A stretch of DNA of 64,000 nt from an uncultured Bacteroidia bacterium (lineage in GTDB: Bacteria; Bacteroidota; Bacteroidia; Bacteroidales; UBA932), in assembly GCA_902774045.1 (NCBI GenBank), contig CACYGW010000002.1, positions 1 through 64,000 of the forward strand. Direction: 5' to 3'. Shown here piece after piece: positions 23,789 through 33,600 of this stretch (the stretch's first letter is position 1; every line of letters begins with the position of its first letter). The position numbers were made by a program, and so were the translations under genes. The notes under the pieces were generated by a model. The model was given only the letters and a program-made list of their open reading frames with translations, was not told the origin of the DNA and did no database searches.

Positions 23789-24799
23789 ATGAGAGTATTA
23801 TCTGCATTTTCCCTGATTTTCTACTGCTTATGCGCCATTTCCTGCACCGGAAATCACTACGTAGAGGTAAGCGGTTACGCCCAGGGAGGCACTTATTCTG
23901 TAAAATTCAATACCAGGGGAATGACAGTATCGGCCCAAACGGCCGCAAACTCCATAGATTCCATACTTACTTTGGTCGATACCACCCTGTCCGGGTACAA
24001 CAAGGGTTCCATGATAAGCCGTTACAACAGAGAGGAGACCATAGTTCCAAACGAAATGTTCCGGGATATATTCGCTCTATCCAAGGAGCTTTACTCACTG
24101 AGCGACAGTACGGTAGATGTTACGGCCGCCCCGCTTTTCGACCTTTGGGGCTTTGGGTTTACGGACGATGACGCCGCCCGTCCGGCCCGGGATGTCATAG
24201 ACGGGGTGCTTTCCAGATGCGGAATGCAGAATTTCAGCGGGCGCCTGGAGCAGGCCGCCCCTGGGCAGAAACTGAACTACAACGCCATAGCCCAGGGTTA
24301 TACCTGCGACCTTGTGGCCAGATACCTTTATTCCAAGGGAGTAAAGGATATGCTGGTAGATATAGGAGAGATTTTCTGCGACGGACTTTCCCCTTCCGGC
24401 AAGGGCTGGAGGATATCCATCGATACTCCCCTGGACGGGAACAATACCCCTGGAGAGTCTTCAAGCGGAATCTGGCAGTCTGACGGGGGCCCTCACGGCA
24501 TTGTGACATCCGGCAATTACCGCAAGTTCTTTGTGGTGGACGGGCAGAAGTATTCCCACACCATAGACCCAAGGACCGGCTACCCGGTAAGCCATAATCT
24601 TCTTAGCGCAACCATTATAGCAAAAGACGCGGCCACTGCGGATGCAATGGCCACGGCCTGTATGGTTATGGGGCTGGAAAGTGCCAGCGAATTTGTCTCT
24701 AAAAAGGGCTATGGAGCCATACTCATCTACGATGAGGCCGGGAGCCTAAAGACCAGGCAGATAGGAGCGGAGGGCTTTACTCTTCCCTTAAGTCAGTAA
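23789..24799 (+). CDS. apbE: FAD:protein FMN transferase, lipoprotein
   Basis: The protein is about 336 residues from the ATG at 23789, which gives a lipobox CAISC (Cys19). ApbE motifs are present: SGYNKGSMISRYNR, KLNYNAIAQGYTCDLVARYL, MLVDIGEIFCDG and the flavin-site HTIDPRTGYPVSHN. It attaches FMN to Thr in periplasmic proteins such as the NqrB/C or RnfD/G subunits, none of which lie in this window. Its 3' end overlaps the convergent LolA-like gene by 23 bases. Confidence 0.92.
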   Translation: MRVLSAFSLIFYCLCAISCTGNHYVEVSGYAQGGTYSVKFNTRGMTVSAQTAANSIDSILTLVDTTLSGYNKGSMISRYNREETIVPNEMFRDIFALSKELYSLSDSTVDVTAAPLFDLWGFGFTDDDAARPARDVIDGVLSRCGMQNFSGRLEQAAPGQKLNYNAIAQGYTCDLVARYLYSKGVKDMLVDIGEIFCDGLSPSGKGWRISIDTPLDGNNTPGESSSGIWQSDGGPHGIVTSGNYRKFFVVDGQKYSHTIDPRTGYPVSHNLLSATIIAKDAATADAMATACMVMGLESASEFVSKKGYGAILIYDEAGSLKTRQIGAEGFTLPLSQ

Positions 24800-25319
24800 T
24801 GTTAGGATAGGCCTCCAGTTCTTCCTTGGTAAAGGTCCAGACTTTCTTTTCCGGGGTGTATCTGAAGTTGGTGATTGTAAAGTCTACCTCCGAGCCGTCC
24901 TGCATCTTAAGATTAGCCTTGGCCGGGGAGCCATCGGAGGGAATATCCTCTATCTTGAAGTTTCCGTAAAGGTCTCCCAAAAGTAGGGCGGGATTGGAGA
25001 GGAAGTCCAGGACCTCGCCCTCTGCTGTTTCTATTACCATTTCTCCTGCTTCGGGGTCTGCAGTCCAGCGGGAGGCTCCGTCGCAGCGGATGTCCAGGCC
25101 GTTGCCTTCTATCCTGTAGCTTGCCCCGCTTACCAGGGCTATGCCGCTGCCGGTAAAAGGAGTGGACGAGCCCTTGGTCTGGAAGGTATAGTCAAAGGCT
25201 ACGGTGCCGCTCTTGATCATATCCGAGAGCGAACCTTCCTGGGCGCGTGCCCCGGGGGCAGACAGGGAAACTATCAGCCCGAAGGAAAAAACAAATAATA
25301 AATTCTTAATGCGCAGCAT
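24777..25319 (-). CDS. LolA-like outer-membrane lipoprotein carrier
   Basis: The protein has 180 residues with a signal peptide ending PGARAQ. The chain fits the LolA-like beta-sheet carrier family (AFDYTFQTKGSSTPFTGSGI, GLDIRCDGASRWTADPEAGE, then NPALLLGDL). Periplasmic LolA shuttles lipoproteins to the outer membrane. Bacteroidetes often have such a gene next to ftsK, as here (the ftsK ATG lies upstream on the same strand). Assigned by context plus weak motifs. Confidence 0.75.
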   Translation of the reverse strand: MLRIKNLLFVFSFGLIVSLSAPGARAQEGSLSDMIKSGTVAFDYTFQTKGSSTPFTGSGIALVSGASYRIEGNGLDIRCDGASRWTADPEAGEMVIETAEGEVLDFLSNPALLLGDLYGNFKIEDIPSDGSPAKANLKMQDGSEVDFTITNFRYTPEKKVWTFTKEELEAYPNITDLREE

Positions 25320-25348
25320 ACCTATTTTCCTTTAAAACCATCCTGACT

Positions 25349-27772
25349 CTAGGTCTGATTCTTGAAGGCCTGGATAATGTCGTCCAGCTCTGAAAAATCA
25401 GATACAAGGACCTGTCTTGGCTTGGAACCCTCCTGAGGGCCGACGATTCCTGCGGCTTCCAGCTGGTCCATTACCTTACCGGAACGTGCATAACCCATGC
25501 CAAGACGTCTCTGAAGGTCTGATGTTGAGCCTCTTTGGGAAGTAACCACCATACGGGCGGCTTCCTCGAAGCGGGGATCGAGGTTCTTCATATCCACGGC
25601 CGAGCCGCTCATATAGTCGTCTCCGCTGCCGTCTTCCTTGACTTCAGGAAGGTAGTAAGGAGTATTGTATGACTTCTTGTAACCCTGCTGTTCGGAGATG
25701 AAGCGGCTAAGGCTTACAATCTCGCTGCCGCTGATATAGGCGCACTGCACACGCTCTACGTCCGCTCCGGAAAGGTAAATCATATCTCCGTTACCAATGA
25801 GCTGCTCTGCTCCGGGAGAATCAAGAATAGTTCTGGAATCTATGTTGGAGAACACCCTGAAGGCTATTCGGGTAGGGAAATTGGCCTTAATAAGGCCGGT
25901 AATGACATCTACCGAAGGCCTCTGGGTTGCCAGAACCACGTGAATTCCGGCGGCTCGTCCCTTCTGAGCCAGGCGCACGATAGAAGTTGATATGTTCTTT
26001 GCCGTTGCCCTGGTATCGCCGGAAGCGCCCACGGTCATTGTAAGGTCTGCGTACTCATCTACCACAACCACTATGTAAGGCAGGTATCTGTGGCCATCAG
26101 TGGGCAGGAGATGACGCTCCTTGTATTTCTCGTTGTAAAGAGTGACCTTGTTCACAAGGGCCTTGTTCATGAGAGTGTACCTCTCGTCCATCTCTATGCA
26201 AAGGGACTGGAGCACTTTTTCTGCATCCTTGGGGCTCTTTGCAATGGCGTGGTCTTTCTCTTCCTGCTCGCTTGCGGCATCAGGCATAACAGCCAAGTAG
26301 TGATGCAGAAGACCGCCGTAGGCAGAGAATTCCACCATCTTGGGGTCTATGAACACAAACTTGAGTTCCGACGGATGCTTGGAGTAAAGCAGCGAAGCAA
26401 TAAGCACGTTAAGGCCCACCGACTTACCCTGCTTGGTGGCACCGGCAACAAGGAGGTGTGGTGCCTCTGCAAGGTCGAACACCTTAACCTTCTGGGTGAT
26501 GGTGCAGCCTATCGCTACGGGAAGTTCCGCCTTGCTGTTACGGAAGGCCTCGTCATTTAGCATAGCCTTCAGCGGTACAAGCGAAGCAGTATCGTTGGCC
26601 ACCTCTACGCCCACGGAGTCCTCAAGGGTAACGACACGCACACCCTTGGCCTTAAGGGCCATACCTATATCTTCCTGGCGGCCTTTAATGGAAGCAATCT
26701 TTACTCCGGGAGCCGGGAATACCTTGTAGAGGGTAACCGTAGGCCCGACCAGAGCCTTCACGTTCTCCACCTCTATCTTATAATTCTTAAGAGTTGCGCG
26801 AATCTTGTAATTATTGCGCATAAGCTCCTCCTGCGACACTGTCTGGCGCTTGTCCTCGTAGTCTCCCAGCAATTCCAGAGAAGGGAACCTGTAGTTTTCC
26901 AGCTCTGACCTTACGTCCAGACGGGGCAGGGGCTCCGTAGCATCGGTAGAAAGCTGCACACCCTCTACGATGTCGATATTTTCATCTTTCTGAGTATCTT
27001 TTGTGTCGATGGTTTCCGGTTTATTTTCCGGTTTGTCCCGGGGGATATCCTGTGGCTTGTCCAGAGTCTTGTCCTCTGCTAGGATATCATCAGCCTCAAC
27101 GTCTGCCAAGTCTGTTTCTTCCTCCTTGGGAGGAGTTTCATTATCCACGGCTTTCTTTAGCCAGGAGAAGGTCTTGCGCTCCTTGGGAGCAGCGACCACG
27201 GCCTCCGGAGCAGGGCTGGCTGCAATCTTGTCGGAGAACTTGCGGCTGGCGAAAAGGAGCCATAGCACAACCATAATTGCCAGAATACAGAAAGACAGAG
27301 TGCTTCCTACAAGATTATCCATATTTACGGCAAACTCATTGCCGCATCCGCCTCCAAGACCGTTCCCGAAGACACTGTCAAGGGAGGCCATTTTGGAGAT
27401 AAAGCCAAAAATGAAGGACGTTACCAGGGCTCCTGTAACAGAGAGGGCCAGAACCCTTATTATGGAATAGTCCCTCTTTCCAAAAAGAAGCCTTATGGAA
27501 ACCACGACCAGAGTAACTACAAGGGCAAAGGCACCTATTCCCAGCCATCTGCTCACGAGCAGGCCGGCCCACTTGAACCCAAGCTTGCCGGCGGCGTTGG
27601 AAACGGGGACATCTATGTCCATAATCTTATCGTAGCCCTGAAGGCTCTGGTCTTCCTTCCAGGTAAAGATGAAGGAGACAATGGCTATAAGGGTGAATAC
27701 GGCGAAAGCAGCCATGACAAGGCCGGCTATCACCGATAGTTTACGTCTGGTTGCCTGTTCTATCTTCTTCAT
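25349..27772 (-). CDS. ftsK: FtsK/SpoIIIE DNA translocase
   Basis: The protein has 807 residues. Four membrane helices (~11-36, 75-95, 105-125, 155-176) anchor it at the division site. An acidic and proline-rich linker covers ~185-285 and includes short DKPQDIPRDKPENKPE repeats. The motor domain has Walker A GATKQGKS (444-451), a Walker B region FVFIDPKMVEFS-type strand and the RecA-like ATQRPSVDVITGLIKANFP. The C-terminal winged-helix gamma domain (~740-800, SQRGSTSDLQRRLGMGYARS) reads KOPS-like polarity sequences. It resolves chromosome dimers with XerCD. Confidence 0.95.
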   Translation of the reverse strand: MKKIEQATRRKLSVIAGLVMAAFAVFTLIAIVSFIFTWKEDQSLQGYDKIMDIDVPVSNAAGKLGFKWAGLLVSRWLGIGAFALVVTLVVVSIRLLFGKRDYSIIRVLALSVTGALVTSFIFGFISKMASLDSVFGNGLGGGCGNEFAVNMDNLVGSTLSFCILAIMVVLWLLFASRKFSDKIAASPAPEAVVAAPKERKTFSWLKKAVDNETPPKEEETDLADVEADDILAEDKTLDKPQDIPRDKPENKPETIDTKDTQKDENIDIVEGVQLSTDATEPLPRLDVRSELENYRFPSLELLGDYEDKRQTVSQEELMRNNYKIRATLKNYKIEVENVKALVGPTVTLYKVFPAPGVKIASIKGRQEDIGMALKAKGVRVVTLEDSVGVEVANDTASLVPLKAMLNDEAFRNSKAELPVAIGCTITQKVKVFDLAEAPHLLVAGATKQGKSVGLNVLIASLLYSKHPSELKFVFIDPKMVEFSAYGGLLHHYLAVMPDAASEQEEKDHAIAKSPKDAEKVLQSLCIEMDERYTLMNKALVNKVTLYNEKYKERHLLPTDGHRYLPYIVVVVDEYADLTMTVGASGDTRATAKNISTSIVRLAQKGRAAGIHVVLATQRPSVDVITGLIKANFPTRIAFRVFSNIDSRTILDSPGAEQLIGNGDMIYLSGADVERVQCAYISGSEIVSLSRFISEQQGYKKSYNTPYYLPEVKEDGSGDDYMSGSAVDMKNLDPRFEEAARMVVTSQRGSTSDLQRRLGMGYARSGKVMDQLEAAGIVGPQEGSKPRQVLVSDFSELDDIIQAFKNQT

Positions 27773-27779
27773 TTACAGC

Positions 27780-28433
27780 CTAATGTTTCTTGTTTTTGCC
27801 GCGGAAATTGTTCTTTCTGAAGTTCTTCTTGCCGCCGAAGTCCCCAATATTCATTCCCGGCTTTGCGTAATTGCCGTCCTGAGGCAGACGGGATATGCCA
27901 AGACCCTCGGGTATGCGGATACGGCCTCCGGAAAGGAGCTCTATGTCGTGAAAGATAGTTGCGTCTTCTACGCTGTCTTTATTCCAGATAAGGTACTGCT
28001 GCCTCATATAGTAGGCCAGGCGGCGGAGCATAGTGTTTTTCTGCTCGCCTTCCGGCTCTGCAGATATCAGGTCTATTATGCTCTCTATATTGCGGCCGTA
28101 GTGGGTAGCCCTGATAGGCTTGGTTTTTAGCGGAATGGTCATCGGAGGCACCTGCCTGTCTTCCGGCGACGGTACAGGGTAGGGAGAGTCTATGTCAAGG
28201 TCGTAGCCTGCTATGGCGTACATATGGTCCCAGAGTTTGTGCTCCCAGTCTTCCTGACTATGAACCTGAGGATTAAGGATTTCCATAACTCTTACCACAG
28301 CCTTGGCCTGGGTGCTTCTTTTTGTCCTGTCTTCTATGAGTTTAAGGCTTTCCACCATCTTTAGTACGTTGCGTCCGTACTCCGGCATAGCCATATTCTT
28401 TCTCTCCGTATTGTATTCCGGTCTAGCTTCCAT
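27780..28433 (-). CDS. DUF4290 family protein
   Basis: The protein has 217 residues and is largely helical (YGRNVLKMVESLKLIEDRTK ... HSQEDWEHKLWDHMYAIAGY ... ATHYGRNIESIIDLI). It has a basic Gly/Asn/Lys-rich tail (GGKKNFRKNNFRGKNKKH). The family is found in Bacteroidetes with unknown function, and the tail may bind nucleic acid. It lies seven bases before ftsK on the same strand. Confidence 0.85.
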   Translation of the reverse strand: MEARPEYNTERKNMAMPEYGRNVLKMVESLKLIEDRTKRSTQAKAVVRVMEILNPQVHSQEDWEHKLWDHMYAIAGYDLDIDSPYPVPSPEDRQVPPMTIPLKTKPIRATHYGRNIESIIDLISAEPEGEQKNTMLRRLAYYMRQQYLIWNKDSVEDATIFHDIELLSGGRIRIPEGLGISRLPQDGNYAKPGMNIGDFGGKKNFRKNNFRGKNKKH

Positions 28434-28511
28434 AATATCTTTTAAATTCGTTTATCCGCAAAGAGCTTCTTCGCAGTTTACAAAAATAAAAATAATATCA
28501 AACTTCAACAA

Positions 28512-28548
28512 AAAAATAACTTCACAGTCGCGCCGTGAAGTTATTTTT
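28512..28548 (-). terminator. Terminator downstream of acyl-CoA dehydrogenase
   Basis: A 14-bp stem AAAAATAACTTCAC / GTGAAGTTATTTTT (28512-28525, 28535-28548) with a GC-rich loop gives a U-tract in either direction. It closes the leftward glyA-etf-acd operon just before DUF4290. Confidence 0.8.
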
Positions 28549-28568
28549 CCAGTATTCTATGAATGATA

Positions 28569-30293
28569 TTACTCTGCACGGAAAGAAGCCAGAGTATCGG
28601 CAGTGGCGGCATCTGCCACAAAGGCGTCGATATACTGCTTGTGTGCAGCAGAATCAGCTTCTGACATACGTACGAATACGTTTGCGCTTCGGCTGAACAT
28701 CTCAGGTGCCTTGGAAGCATCCTGGATAAGAAGCAGGGAGAATACTATTCCGGCTGTCATCTCGTAGAGACGGCGGGCAAGGAAATCGGTAACCTCCTGA
28801 CTGCCGCAATTCTTAACCTTTTCAAGAGCGTCCTCGTACCTTTCTATGAGTTTGAGAACACGGTCCCTGAGGGGTTTCATCTCCTCTGAAACCTGGTTCT
28901 GAAGCATCTCGTTGATAATACTAAGATAAGTTCCGTTGGTAATGTACCTGATGGCGGCCACTACCTGGAGCTGTGTCGTACCCTCGTATATAGAGAAGAT
29001 ACGGGCATCGCGCATGAGCCTCTGGCACTTGTACTCCATGATGAAGCCTGAACCACCGTGAACAGAAACGGCATCGTATGCATTCTGGTTGGCGTATTCA
29101 GAGGCCATACCCTTGCACAAAGGAGTGAAAGCATCGGCCATACGGCTATACTTCTTAAGTTCTGCCTTCTCCTCAGGGGTAAGCTTGCGCTCGCGCTCAA
29201 TATCCTCAAGTGCCTTGTAAATATCGACATAGGCTGCTGTCTCGTAAAGCATTGTGCGGGAAGCGTCCAGCTTTGCCTTCATACGGGAAAGCATATCGTA
29301 AACAGCGGGGAAGTTCTTGATCTTCTGGCCAAACTGCTCGCGGTCGTTTGCGTATTTCACGGCCTCGTTGTAAGCCTCCTGGCTAAGACCGGTACTCTGT
29401 GCACCAATGCCCAGGCGGGCGCCGTTCATAAGGGACATAACGTACTTGATAAGTCCAAGACGAGTGCTTCCGCAAAGTTCTGCCTTGGCATTCTTGTAGG
29501 TAAGCTCGCAGGTAGGAGAACCGTGGATACCAAGTTTATGCTCTATATGACGCACGTTAACGCCGCCCTGGCGCTTGTCGTAAATGAACATGGAAAGACC
29601 TCGGCCGTCCTTGGTACCTTCCTCGCTTCTTGCAAGCACAAGGTGGATGTTGGAGTCTCCGTTAGTGATAAAGCGCTTTACGCCGTTAAGCAGCCAGCAA
29701 TTGTCTTTCTCTGACCAGGTAGCCTTAAGCATAACCCTCTGAAGGTCAGAACCGGCATCGGGCTCCGTAAGGTCCATTGACATTGTCTCTCCTGCACATA
29801 CGCGTGGGATGAAACGCTGGCGCTGGTCGTCGTTTCCAAACTCGTAGAGAGTCTCTGCACAGCTCTGAAGGCTCCAGATATTCTGGAAGGAAGCATCGGC
29901 GGCGGAGATAACCTCGCTGGCCATGCTGAATATAACCTCCGGGCAGTTAAGGCCGTCGTAACGGCGGGGCATAGTAAGTCCCCAGAGACCCGCCTTTGTG
30001 GCAGCGTCCATATTCTCTACTGTCTTGGAAGCGTATATCATACGTCCGTTCTCAAGATGCGGACCTTCAAGGTCTACGCTCTCCGAGTTGGGTTCTATGA
30101 CGTTTGCGGCTACATCGCCTACAATCTCAAGCAGACGCTTGTAATTCTCGATGCAGTCTTCGAAATCTACCGGAGCCTCGGGATAAAGATCCTTCTGGGT
30201 GTAATCGCGTTCCTTAAGCTCGGCTATCCTCTTCATAAGGGGTTTGCCAAGGTGGAAGCCTATTTCCGGATGGTCTGTATAATAATTTGCCAT
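28569..30293 (-). CDS. Acyl-CoA dehydrogenase, large form
   Basis: The protein has 574 residues. An N-terminal extension precedes the standard fold: SMDLTEPDAGSDLQ (flavin/substrate block), LNGVKRFITNG, YANDREQFGQKIKNFPA and the catalytic Glu437 in IFSIYEGTTQLQ. A C-terminal extension of ~110 residues makes it longer than short-chain butyryl-CoA dehydrogenases (~380). It is the last gene after glyA-etfB-etfA, so its electrons should pass to the neighbouring Etf. Butyryl- or another short-chain acyl-CoA is plausible but not shown. Confidence 0.92.
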   Translation of the reverse strand: MANYYTDHPEIGFHLGKPLMKRIAELKERDYTQKDLYPEAPVDFEDCIENYKRLLEIVGDVAANVIEPNSESVDLEGPHLENGRMIYASKTVENMDAATKAGLWGLTMPRRYDGLNCPEVIFSMASEVISAADASFQNIWSLQSCAETLYEFGNDDQRQRFIPRVCAGETMSMDLTEPDAGSDLQRVMLKATWSEKDNCWLLNGVKRFITNGDSNIHLVLARSEEGTKDGRGLSMFIYDKRQGGVNVRHIEHKLGIHGSPTCELTYKNAKAELCGSTRLGLIKYVMSLMNGARLGIGAQSTGLSQEAYNEAVKYANDREQFGQKIKNFPAVYDMLSRMKAKLDASRTMLYETAAYVDIYKALEDIERERKLTPEEKAELKKYSRMADAFTPLCKGMASEYANQNAYDAVSVHGGSGFIMEYKCQRLMRDARIFSIYEGTTQLQVVAAIRYITNGTYLSIINEMLQNQVSEEMKPLRDRVLKLIERYEDALEKVKNCGSQEVTDFLARRLYEMTAGIVFSLLLIQDASKAPEMFSRSANVFVRMSEADSAAHKQYIDAFVADAATADTLASFRAE

Positions 30294-30302
30294 AGTCGTC
30301 TT

Positions 30303-31325
30303 TTATTTGCTGTTCTGCTTGTAATACTTGATAAGCTTGGGGATCACTTCTTCTACGGTACCTACTATAACATAATCTGCGATTTTGTTGATAGGTGCAT
30401 CGGGATCTGAGTTTACGCTTATGATAATCTTACTGTCCTGCATACCGGCAAGATGCTGAATCTGGCCGCTGATACCGCAGGCGATATAAACCTTGGGATG
30501 TACAGTTACTCCGGTCTGGCCAATCTGGCGGTCAGAGTCGCAGAAACCAGCATCTACGGCGGCGCGGGATGCGCCCACCTCTGCGTGAAGAACCTTGGCA
30601 AGGTCAAAGAGCATATCAAAGCCGTCTCGGCTGCCCATTCCGTAACCTCCGGCCACTACTATGGATGCGCCTTTGAGGTTGTGCTTGGCAGCCTCTACGT
30701 GATGGTCCAGAACCTTAACTACGTAAGACTCGGGAGCCACGTATTTGGCAACATCGGCATAAACAACCTCGCCCTTGGCCTTTCCGTCATAGATAGCCTT
30801 CTGCATAACGCCGGAGCGTACGGTTGCCATCTGCGGACGATGCTCGGGGTTGACGATGGTTGCAACGATATTGCCTCCGAAGGCAGGACGGATCTGATAG
30901 AGAAGGTTGTCGTAATGAGCCTGGGTCTTTACGTCGTCGTAAGGGCCAATTTCAAGCTCGGTGCAGTCTGCGGTAAGACCGCTGGTAAGAGAGGATGAAA
31001 CACGGGGACCAAGGTCGCGGCCAATTACAGTTGCGCCCATAAGGCAAATCTGGGGCTTCTCCTCCTTGAAAAGATTTACAAGTATGTCTGTATGAGGGGC
31101 CGATGTGTAAGGGAAGAGATCCTTTCCGTCAAAGACAAAGAGTTTGTCAACTCCGTAAGGAAGAATCTGATCTTCTACATTACCCTTTATTCCTGTACCG
31201 GCTACTACGGCGTGGAGCTCTACTCCAAGACGATTTGCAAGCTTGCGGCCCTTGGTAAGAAGTTCCTGGGAGACCTCGGCAACGGTTGTGCCCTCTATCT
31301 CGCAATATACAAATACGTTATTCAT
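30303..31325 (-). CDS. etfA: Electron transfer flavoprotein subunit alpha
   Basis: The protein has 340 residues. The FAD-binding C-terminal half carries AEVGASRAAVDAGFCDSDRQ, QIGQTGVTVHPKVYIACG and GISGQIQHLAGMQDSKIIIS. It pairs with EtfB, encoded three bases upstream, to accept electrons from the acyl-CoA dehydrogenase encoded ten bases downstream. Whether this Etf bifurcates electrons cannot be judged from the visible motifs alone. Confidence 0.95.
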   Translation of the reverse strand: MNNVFVYCEIEGTTVAEVSQELLTKGRKLANRLGVELHAVVAGTGIKGNVEDQILPYGVDKLFVFDGKDLFPYTSAPHTDILVNLFKEEKPQICLMGATVIGRDLGPRVSSSLTSGLTADCTELEIGPYDDVKTQAHYDNLLYQIRPAFGGNIVATIVNPEHRPQMATVRSGVMQKAIYDGKAKGEVVYADVAKYVAPESYVVKVLDHHVEAAKHNLKGASIVVAGGYGMGSRDGFDMLFDLAKVLHAEVGASRAAVDAGFCDSDRQIGQTGVTVHPKVYIACGISGQIQHLAGMQDSKIIISVNSDPDAPINKIADYVIVGTVEEVIPKLIKYYKQNSK

Positions 31326-31328
31326 AGA

Positions 31329-32198
31329 CTAGCCGATAATTTTTTCTTTCAACAATTCTTTTACTATACCGTCGATGTCTGCATCGGACGATGTAAGGGT
31401 CTTGCTCTCCTTGGCCTGGAAGACAATATTCATTACAGTCTTGACCTTGGTGGGAGAACCTGCCAGACCGCACTGTCCGGGGTCTCCGTCTACGTCTGCA
31501 ACGCTCCACTGATTAAGAGTGAGGTAAGGACGCTCCTTGTAAAGGTCTTCGCGGGGGTCTCCCTCCGGACGCTCCATAGGGCAGGAAGCGTATTTGTACT
31601 TCATTACAAGTTTGGCGTTCTGGGGACGGCAGGGTGCAGCGCTTCCGTTAACGGTAATTACTGCGGGAAGGGGGACCTGAACGGTTTCCTGTCCGCCGTC
31701 TATGCGACGGCGCACTGTAACTACGCCGTCCTTTATACCAAGAATTTCTTCTGCGTAGGTTACCTGGTTAAGACCAAGCTTCTGAGCCACCTGAGGTCCA
31801 ACCTGGGCGGTATCGCCATCAATGGCCTGGCGGCCGCCAAGCACTAAATCTACATCTCCTATTTTCTTTATTGCAGTTGCAAGAGCGTACGATGTCGCAA
31901 GGGTATCTGCTCCGGCAAAGAGGCGGTCTGTAAGCAGCCAGCCGGTATCGGCTCCGCGATAAAGACCTTGGCGAATAATTTCTCCTGCACGTGGAGGACC
32001 CATTGTAAGAACACCCACGGTAGAACCGGGATTCTGCTCCTTGATACGGAGAGCCTGCTCCAGGGCATTAAGATCATCGGGATTGAAGATAGCGGGAAGG
32101 GCGGCGCGGTTAACGGTACCCTCGGGAGTCATTGCATCTTTCCCGACATTTCTTGTATCCGGCACTTGTTTGGCCAGAACAACGATTTTTAAACTCAT
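31329..32198 (-). CDS. etfB: Electron transfer flavoprotein subunit beta
   Basis: The protein has 289 residues, beginning MSLKIVVLAKQVPDTRN. AMP/FAD-binding blocks include LGGRQAIDGDTAQVGPQVAQ and GGQETVQVPLPAVITV. It forms a heterodimer with EtfA. It starts 12 bases after the glyA stop, an unusual coupling of one-carbon and flavin electron-transfer genes. Confidence 0.95.
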   Translation of the reverse strand: MSLKIVVLAKQVPDTRNVGKDAMTPEGTVNRAALPAIFNPDDLNALEQALRIKEQNPGSTVGVLTMGPPRAGEIIRQGLYRGADTGWLLTDRLFAGADTLATSYALATAIKKIGDVDLVLGGRQAIDGDTAQVGPQVAQKLGLNQVTYAEEILGIKDGVVTVRRRIDGGQETVQVPLPAVITVNGSAAPCRPQNAKLVMKYKYASCPMERPEGDPREDLYKERPYLTLNQWSVADVDGDPGQCGLAGSPTKVKTVMNIVFQAKESKTLTSSDADIDGIVKELLKEKIIG

Positions 32199-32210
32199 AT
32201 TTTTAGGTTT

Positions 32211-33521
32211 TTACACATTTAATACATTCAGGGGACGTCCGGACGTGAGCATGTGCACTCTACGTGTAACGTCTTCCAGTACAGCCTCGTGCTCCGGGGA
32301 GTCCACAGGATTGGTGGCTGCGCTGGTGAGCACCTCGTCAAGAAGAGTTACGATCTCTACCATATCCTTCTCTACAAAACCACGGGAAGTAACGGCAGGG
32401 GTTCCCACCCTGAGACCGGAAGTCTGGAAGGCGCTGCGGCTGTCGAAGGGAACCATATTCTTGTTAACGGTGATGTCTGCGCGTACAAGTTCTTTCTCTG
32501 CCACCTTGCCGGTGAGTTCCGGGAACTTGGTGCGGAGGTCTATGAGCATAAGGTGATTGTCAGTACCGCCTGAAATAATCTTGTAACCGCGGCGGATAAA
32601 CTCCTCGCACATAGCTTTGGCATTGGCTATTACCTGCTTCTGATAATCTACGTACTCCGGCTGCATAGCCTCGTAGAAAGCAACGCTCTTAGCAGCAATG
32701 ACGTGCTCCAGAGGGCCTCCCTGGATACCGGGGAATACGCTGGAATTAAGTATTGCGCTCATCTTCTTTACCTCTCCCTTGGGAGTAGTAAGGCCCCAGG
32801 GATTATCGAAGTCCTTACCCATGAGGATTATACCTCCACGAGGGCCTCGGAGGGTCTTGTGGGTTGTAGAAGTAACGATATGGGCGTATTTTACAGGATT
32901 CTTCAGAAGGCCTGCGGCGATGAGTCCTGCGGTATGAGCCATATCTATCCAGAGCAAGGCGCCAACCTCGTCTGCAATGGCGCGCATTCTCTCGTAGTCC
33001 CACTCCCTTGAGTAGGCCGATGCGCCTCCAATAATAAGACGGGGACGGCATTCGCGGGCCTTGCGCTCCATTTCGTCGTAATCTACCAGCCCTGTTTCTT
33101 GATTAAGACCGTAGGGAACGGGGTTGTAAAGAAGACCGGAGGCATTTACGGGTGAGCCGTGAGTAAGATGACCGCCCATACTAAGGTCCAGGCCCATGAA
33201 GGTATCGCCCGGCTTAAGGCAGGCCATTGTAACGGCCATATTAGCCTGTGCGCCCGAATGGGGCTGCACGTTTGCATATTCTGCATCGAAAATCTGACAA
33301 ATACGATCTATGGCAAGCTGCTCTATCTTGTCTACTACCTCACAGCCGCCATAATAGCGCTTTCCGGGATATCCCTCTGCATACTTGTTAGTACATACAG
33401 AGCCCATTGCTTCCAAAACCTGGTCGGAGACATAATTCTCGGAGGCAATAAGTTCCAGTCCGGAAGACTGCCTTTCTCTTTCTTTCCTGATAAGGTCGAA
33501 AGTCTGTAAATCTTGCTTCAT
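32211..33521 (-). CDS. glyA: Serine hydroxymethyltransferase
   Basis: The protein has 436 residues. It converts serine and tetrahydrofolate to glycine and methylene-THF. Typical motifs: [48 protein letters not shown] and the PLP lysine K222 in [13 protein letters not shown]. First gene of the glyA-etfB-etfA-acd transcript. Confidence 0.97.
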   Translation of the reverse strand: MKQDLQTFDLIRKERERQSSGLELIASENYVSDQVLEAMGSVCTNKYAEGYPGKRYYGGCEVVDKIEQLAIDRICQIFDAEYANVQPHSGAQANMAVTMACLKPGDTFMGLDLSMGGHLTHGSPVNASGLLYNPVPYGLNQETGLVDYDEMERKARECRPRLIIGGASAYSREWDYERMRAIADEVGALLWIDMAHTAGLIAAGLLKNPVKYAHIVTSTTHKTLRGPRGGIILMGKDFDNPWGLTTPKGEVKKMSAILNSSVFPGIQGGPLEHVIAAKSVAFYEAMQPEYVDYQKQVIANAKAMCEEFIRRGYKIISGGTDNHLMLIDLRTKFPELTGKVAEKELVRADITVNKNMVPFDSRSAFQTSGLRVGTPAVTSRGFVEKDMVEIVTLLDEVLTSAATNPVDSPEHEAVLEDVTRRVHMLTSGRPLNVLNV

Positions 33522-33575
33522 AACTATGTAATCAACAATTATTTTGTATCTATTTTAATATATTAAAACAGCCTG

Positions 33576-33583
33576 CAAATATA
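33576..33583 (-). promoter_or_regulatory. -7 box of the glyA-etf operon
   Basis: Minus-strand TATATTTG (33583-33576), 55 bases before the glyA start. No clear -33 TTG at 19-21 bp. Confidence 0.45.
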
Positions 33584-33600
33584 CTAATTTTTACCCATTT

